From: Plantago elongata
Lineage: Eukaryota > Streptophyta > Magnoliopsida > Lamiales > Plantaginaceae
DNA: 64,000 nucleotides
Assembly (NCBI GenBank): GCA_036897095.1
Contig: JAYMSP010000028.1
Coordinates: 50,844-114,843 of the forward strand
Direction: 5' to 3'
Part shown: piece after piece, positions 59,077-64,000 of the stretch
How positions within the stretch are numbered: the stretch's first letter is position 1
How the letters are laid out: each line of letters starts with the position of its first letter
Made by a program: the position numbers and the translations under genes
Notes under the pieces: generated by a model
Told to the model about the DNA's origin: nothing
The model's database searches: none
What the model saw: only the letters and a program-made list of their open reading frames with translations

Positions 59077-62000
59077 GTAGTATATTAGACTTGGAAAATA
59101 AAGAAGGTATCAAATGCTATGTGTTTGAAAGTATGAGTTTCTTAATAGCTTATTTACAGCAAGTCTCGTTCTATTAGTTTCCCTGATGAAGTCTCTAGTA
59201 ATATATAAATGCAGAACCTCAAGAAATTTCTAGGAAATTACTAATACTTACAACAGACATTCATAGCTAATGAAAACAATAAAGTGGTAAATTTAGCTTG
59301 AAAATGCAAATCAATTTGAGTTTGTTGATTAAGTTAACATTGCACGTCAATGTTAGATGTACCGACAACTCATGTGTATCTTCTTTGTTTCCATTTCATA
59401 CGCAGATTCTCGAAACTGTGTTCCTTAAGCTTCAAGTTAGAGAAGGAAGATCTGTTCAGCTGTTACTTAATTATAAGCGCGTTCTAAACTGCTGGTATCT
59501 GCAGGCCAGTCGACAATGTTTACCAATGGAGATGAACACAATGCTGTATATTAATTCTCTCAGAATACTTCTAACATTTGCCTTTCTTTGGTTGACTTCA
59601 ATGGCCTCGTGCGTCATGTTCAAATCTAGTAGCCTACCCCATTTATTTATTTATTTATTTTTGTTTTATTTCCACTTCCTCAGATAATTTCATGGATGGG
59701 TGTAGTTTTAAGTTGAAAGTAAAAATTAAAAAACTGTTAAAAATTATATTTTTAATAGTAAAATGTGTAATTTACTATTAAATATGAATAAATTTTTAAT
59801 TAATAATGCATAAAATTATTTAAAATAGTTACAAATAGAAAAGATATAAAGTAACGTGATATAATATCATAGTATGAAAATACATTTCTCCTTTAATTAA
59901 TAGTTCAAGGTTAGAACTCCCGGTTTCACTTTTGTTCAGTATGAACGATTGAAAGAGTACAAAAGTAAATTTCCTGGGCAGGGGAAGTTTAATATAATAA
60001 TACACCCCCGTTTTTTTGTGTTCGCTTCTTATACCCCAGGCGCCTTAAAATTTGACATTTGCATCGTATCCGTTGGCTTTGTGTCAACTCTTTCAAACCA
60101 TGAAACAAATCATGTCATTGGGGATTGAAACCTCTAATTCACGGATTGGCAAACAAACAAACCTTATTTAGGTGACCACCTTATCAACTCTCTTTCCAAG
60201 TGTGATATTCCCTCTTTCCTTAGGTGACTCAAGTAAGACTACATTATACCCCTTCATCTCATCACCTATTCTTTATCTACACGTTCAAATCTTTTAAAAA
60301 CTTCCTAACTTTTTCTTTTCACATTACATTAAAAGTTTTCTAACTCAGAAAATAAAAAGTTTTTATCCCACTAATTAAATTTTTTACTATATTTCTTCTA
60401 TGCTTCATCATCATTTCATTCAATCTCTCTCTTACTTTATCATCCACTTACAACTTTACCAACATAATACCCCACCCAAACTATTAAAATATTGATTTAT
60501 TTTAATTTAAGAGAACGTAAAGAGATAGGAAGTTTTTATTTAAACGGAAGGAGTATTTTCTTGTATTCTATTTTAATCCATTTCAACTTCATTCTCTCAA
60601 ATTTCATCTCTTACCTGAAAAATATATCTCATAATATTTTATTTACTTTTGTTCCAAATACACTCACCATTCCAAATTGAATATCTCATATTTCATTTTA
60701 GGTTGTCCCAAATTCATTGTCTCATTTTCATATTTGATAATTTATATACCTACAATCCAATATTATAGTAATAACAAGAAACTCAATAGTTATTAGTTAC
60801 ATTAAAACATGTAATTGGACCCTTACTATTTTACTTTAATAAATAAAACTCATCTACATAAAAATATATATTTAGCCCGATAGGACATCAAATACGGGAC
60901 AGAGAGGTTTAAAGTTTCGAAATGAATTGCTATATAATTTTAAATATTTAATATTATTCTATTATCAGCGTATTCCAACTTTCCAGTCAGGTAAACAAGA
61001 CAAAATTGATCATTGTAATCTTGATTCTAGTGGCTATTATTTCCTGGTCATATATTTTAAATACCACAAGTAATTTTTCTTTTTTAATTTAGATTATGGC
61101 CTGGCCTTGTGAATTTTCAAATTCAAGGATAAGCCATTTTTATGATTTTAAGATGACAAAACCATTCTAATAGTAGAACATAATTGGTCCAAATTATGAG
61201 TAACTTTGATAGGCGTGCTACATATCTGATATCGACTGATCAGGGTCCATGTTGTTCTAGTTGTACAGGTTGTTCTAGTTGTACAAGTGTATATTGTTCG
61301 AGTGGCCATCTCCCCAGTCAAATCGAATATTTTATAAAAAAGTTGAATTTCAATTGAAAAAGTATACTCAAATTCTATCACAATCAGTCTAAATGCGCAA
61401 TTCATGATGCCTTATCAATTCTTTTATCTTAATATATTAGAATAGTAGTGTGTAGTGACACATACACGTATTCTACGCGTATAGCTTTTTATATTTTTCC
61501 TTCCTATTTTGAGATTACCCGATCCACAGTCACATTATTATTCAGATTTCGGCTGACTTCTATTCGGAATTATTGATTCTCCTTCCCCATATAATTTAAT
61601 TATCACAAATAATCTCAATAAGTCTTGCGGCTTGCATATTAAAACAAGTTTACAACTACCGATCTCAATAGGATTCACACATTAATATTTAATATTCCTT
61701 CACATCCACCCGTATAGTTTCATATATTTATATTCACTCTAAATTACACATTTAAACTATATTTTACCATTTTTAATAATTTACAAGTTGATTTTAAACT
61801 TTTACATAAAACTATGCATCAAATATAATATATGAAATTATCCTGACGGAAGGTGTATATTAAGTTCCTAGAAAACGTACTGACAATAAACAGCATTTTT
61901 TCGTCCAATACTATAAATGCGACGACCTATGCCCCTTTCGATGAATGCTAACAGGAGCTTAACTAAAATATATCGGTGTCACTTTCACTTCGAGTCTAGA

Positions 62001-62823
62001 ACAACATTTTATTTCACGTCATCTATTATCCAAAAAGAAAAAGAATACATTAAATAAAGTTTAAAAACATGGTAGTGAGAAACTTACAAAATTGTCACTT
62101 GCGTTAGATATCACCTTGTACTGTCTTTTCATATATGATCATGAAAAATTTAAGTTCAACTATTCTTTTTAAAAGTTTTGAATACAAATTACTATTAATT
62201 GAAAAACAAGTCTTCTGAGAAACGGTATGTAAATAATTTATATAGATTCGGACCTATAACTAAAAAGCATATTTCTCAACGTTAAATATTTTTATATTAT
62301 AACAAAGACATACTTTTGTTAATATAATCGTTTTAATTAATAATATGTATGGTTTCTTAATTCTAAATAGAGACTGGGACTTTCTGCACAAAATAATGCA
62401 TATTCGGTTAGGTGTGTATTTCTATAGGCCCATTAATTAGAATTTTCCAGAATAGGGTCAGTATAACTGATAATTACACGAAGACAAATAATTATAACAA
62501 TATTTAGACTAGTAGCCCGATAAGTACAACGTTAATGGAGAAAACAACATACGAAACTTCATGGGAATTTCCTGCGAAGGCTACTACTGTTCATTTATAA
62601 CAATAAAGTTAAAGCTCAAGTCCTACATTGCAACTTGCTTGTACATTTCTCATGTTTCTTTCAAACGAATCCTCAAAATTTGCACTCTGATCACGCAAAA
62701 ACTTCAAATTTTCAAAGTCTCCTTTAACGAACACATGCTATGTTACCAGTAATAGATAGAAATGCAACATGGCAGGAAATTACCAGGAAATTACTGGAAA
62801 AAACATGTAATAAAGTCGCGGTC
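59077..62823. other. AT-rich spacer upstream of the Ca2+-ATPase
   Basis: The first few hundred bases are the ATPase promoter (minus). An open frame at 59298-59687 lacks any family signature. An ATTT run lies at about 59639-59662. AACGGAAGGAGTATTTT near 60543 resembles the end of a Stowaway MITE. Otherwise nothing is recognised. Confidence 0.4.
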
Positions 62824-64000
62824 TGTCACAGGATCGACATGTAAGATGAAACCCGCACTTACGCGTGCAAGGACGGTAACAACCGCAAATTTTATTACGT
62901 ACCCGAAAAATTAATTTAATATTAATTTTATTATTTCGCACGAGTAGAAAAAAATTGTGTAAATAGGTTAGGTCGAATTTCGTATCTTGTTGTCAAGCGG
63001 ATTCGACGTTAGAATCGAAATCCAAAAATACCGAATAAAATAATATTATAATAAATTAATTATTTTATTTTACCAACACCTCGAAAATGACTCAACGAAT
63101 GTCCGAAAATTGGTTTGGTATTTTTCTGGAATTTAATTACGATTAGTTTAGTAGCGTAGCCAGAACGAATTATGATATATAATTGCGAAAAGACCAGAAT
63201 GCCCTTAAATGTTAAAAACCTCCCTTCTTCCAGCCAAGGGCAAAAGAGACATTCCGCACTTCATCTTCTCCAATCTACAGCCCCCGTCTGTAAATTAATT
63301 GCTCCGCTCCATTCGATCGATTTGCCCAAGCCGGACCTCCCCGCCGCATGAAATCGCTCCAATTCAACTCCAATTCGCGTTCCCCGTGTTCGTCCGTCCC
63401 GATTTCCTACTCAATTCACCGCGCCTGTCCACCAATCACCGGAATTCCTTCACATAGAAGGAGGCGGCGGCGCCCCTCCAACAAAGTTGCGCGCGGGACG
63501 AACGGAGGGGAGCCGAGCCACGACTACTCTTAAATGAGCGGAAGAGAGACGCGAGACGTGGCCAAAAAATGGAGAAGAGACGTGGCCGGAATTCGGACCA
63601 CCAGTTCCACCGCCTGCCCGCTCGATTCCGGCTATAAATAGCCCCGATTCGCTTCAGTTTTTCTTGCTCATCCCTCTATTCTCTTCCCCCTTGCTCTGTT
63701 TCTCTGCTTTTCCATTTTCCCCGCTGTGTTGCTGCATTTCCGGTTGGATTCCGGCTAAATTGTCGCCCGTCTCCGACGAGCAACCCCGACCCAGCCCCTC
63801 TTCGACAGTTTGTCGAACAGCCTAAACCCGGAAGCGTCGTTAACTCGACCAAAATCCGGTAAACGCTGGAATTCGATATAAATCGAATTATCACGTTTTA
63901 GTGTAATATTGTTCGTGCGTTGCGATTGCGTGGCTCGTGCCTGGCTCCTCGAAATACGTCGTTACTCTGCCCGTCGCTCGACGAGCATTCGGTTAGTTTC
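62824..64000 (+). mobile_element. Probable Ty3/gypsy-type LTR (left part; truncated by window end)
   Basis: Composition changes sharply to CpG-rich DNA. The block begins TGTCACAGGATCGACATG and holds ACCCGCACTTACGCGTGC, AAGGACGGTAACAACCGC and ACCCGAAAAATTAATTTAAT. A TATA box (GGCTATAAATAGCCCC, about 63630) is followed by a CT-rich leader and no long reading frame. This layout, from memory, matches long LTRs of gypsy elements in asterids. A promoter plus 5' UTR of an ordinary gene is the main alternative. The right boundary and any coding part are outside the window. Confidence 0.45.

Noticed and set aside
59298-59687. 129-residue open frame upstream of the Ca2+-ATPase
   Set aside because: No domain, low-complexity hydrophobic end from an ATTT repeat, and it lies in promoter DNA of the opposite gene.

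Overview
This window is nuclear DNA from a flowering plant. The genes are spread over AT-rich intergenic DNA, are mostly split by GT..AG introns, and belong to plant-specific families: TIFY/PEAPOD, CC-NB-LRR, ETO1-like BTB-TPR, BAHD, DYW-type PPR and MIR167. The R1-like NLR and the general protein style suggest an asterid eudicot, possibly Lamiales. That is inference; no marker settles it. Exon boundaries were set by hand from GT/AG sites, reading-frame phase and family knowledge. For EOL1, PP2C-kinase and VPS22 the summed exon lengths are exact multiples of three.

Layout, left half. The 3' part of a PEAPOD-type TIFY gene (+, 1-2164) is followed by a single-exon CC-NB-LRR gene (+, 4729-7782) whose C-terminus carries six 15-20-residue tandem repeats. 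An ETO1-like (EOL1/2) ethylene regulator (-, 8104-11521) converges on it. After about 4.8 kb of MITE-rich spacer comes a 20-exon gene (-, 16339-26029) that fuses a PP2C phosphatase to a protein kinase in one 1080-residue frame.

Middle. A decayed Ty1-copia retrotransposon (26257 to about 31330) fills the gap between the PP2C-kinase and a divergent BAHD acyltransferase (+, 31365-32898). Its 3' LTR ends about 35 bp before the BAHD start codon. A roughly 1 kb foldback element with an internal 60-bp minisatellite begins within about 10 bp after the BAHD stop. A degenerate tRNA-Glu (34307-34378, -) and an OTP86-like DYW PPR editing factor (+, 34485-37277) follow.

Right half. Two MIR167 hairpins (mature at 39833 and 47850, both +) flank a VPS22/SNF8 ESCRT-II gene (-, 41247-44030). 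Then come an acid-lipase gene with a one-base frameshift (+, 51564-53720), an intronless ACA12/13-type Ca2+-ATPase (-, 55924-59076), AT-rich spacer, and at the right edge what looks like the start of a Ty3/gypsy-type LTR (about 62824 onward).

The order PP2C-kinase / OTP86 / MIR167 / ACA matches, from memory, the distal Arabidopsis chromosome 3 block At3g63340 - At3g63370 - At3g63375 (MIR167B) - At3g63380 (ACA12). The core is therefore an old collinear segment, with VPS22, the BAHD gene, the lipase and the transposons as differences. The genes do not form one pathway. Recurring themes are hormone control (PEAPOD, EOL1 for ethylene, miR167 for auxin), phospho- and Ca2+ signalling (PP2C-kinase, ACA) and defence (NLR, lipase). 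The best candidates for under-described biology are the phosphatase-kinase fusion with its built-in PP2C-only stop, the NLR tandem-repeat tail, and the paired MIR167 loci.
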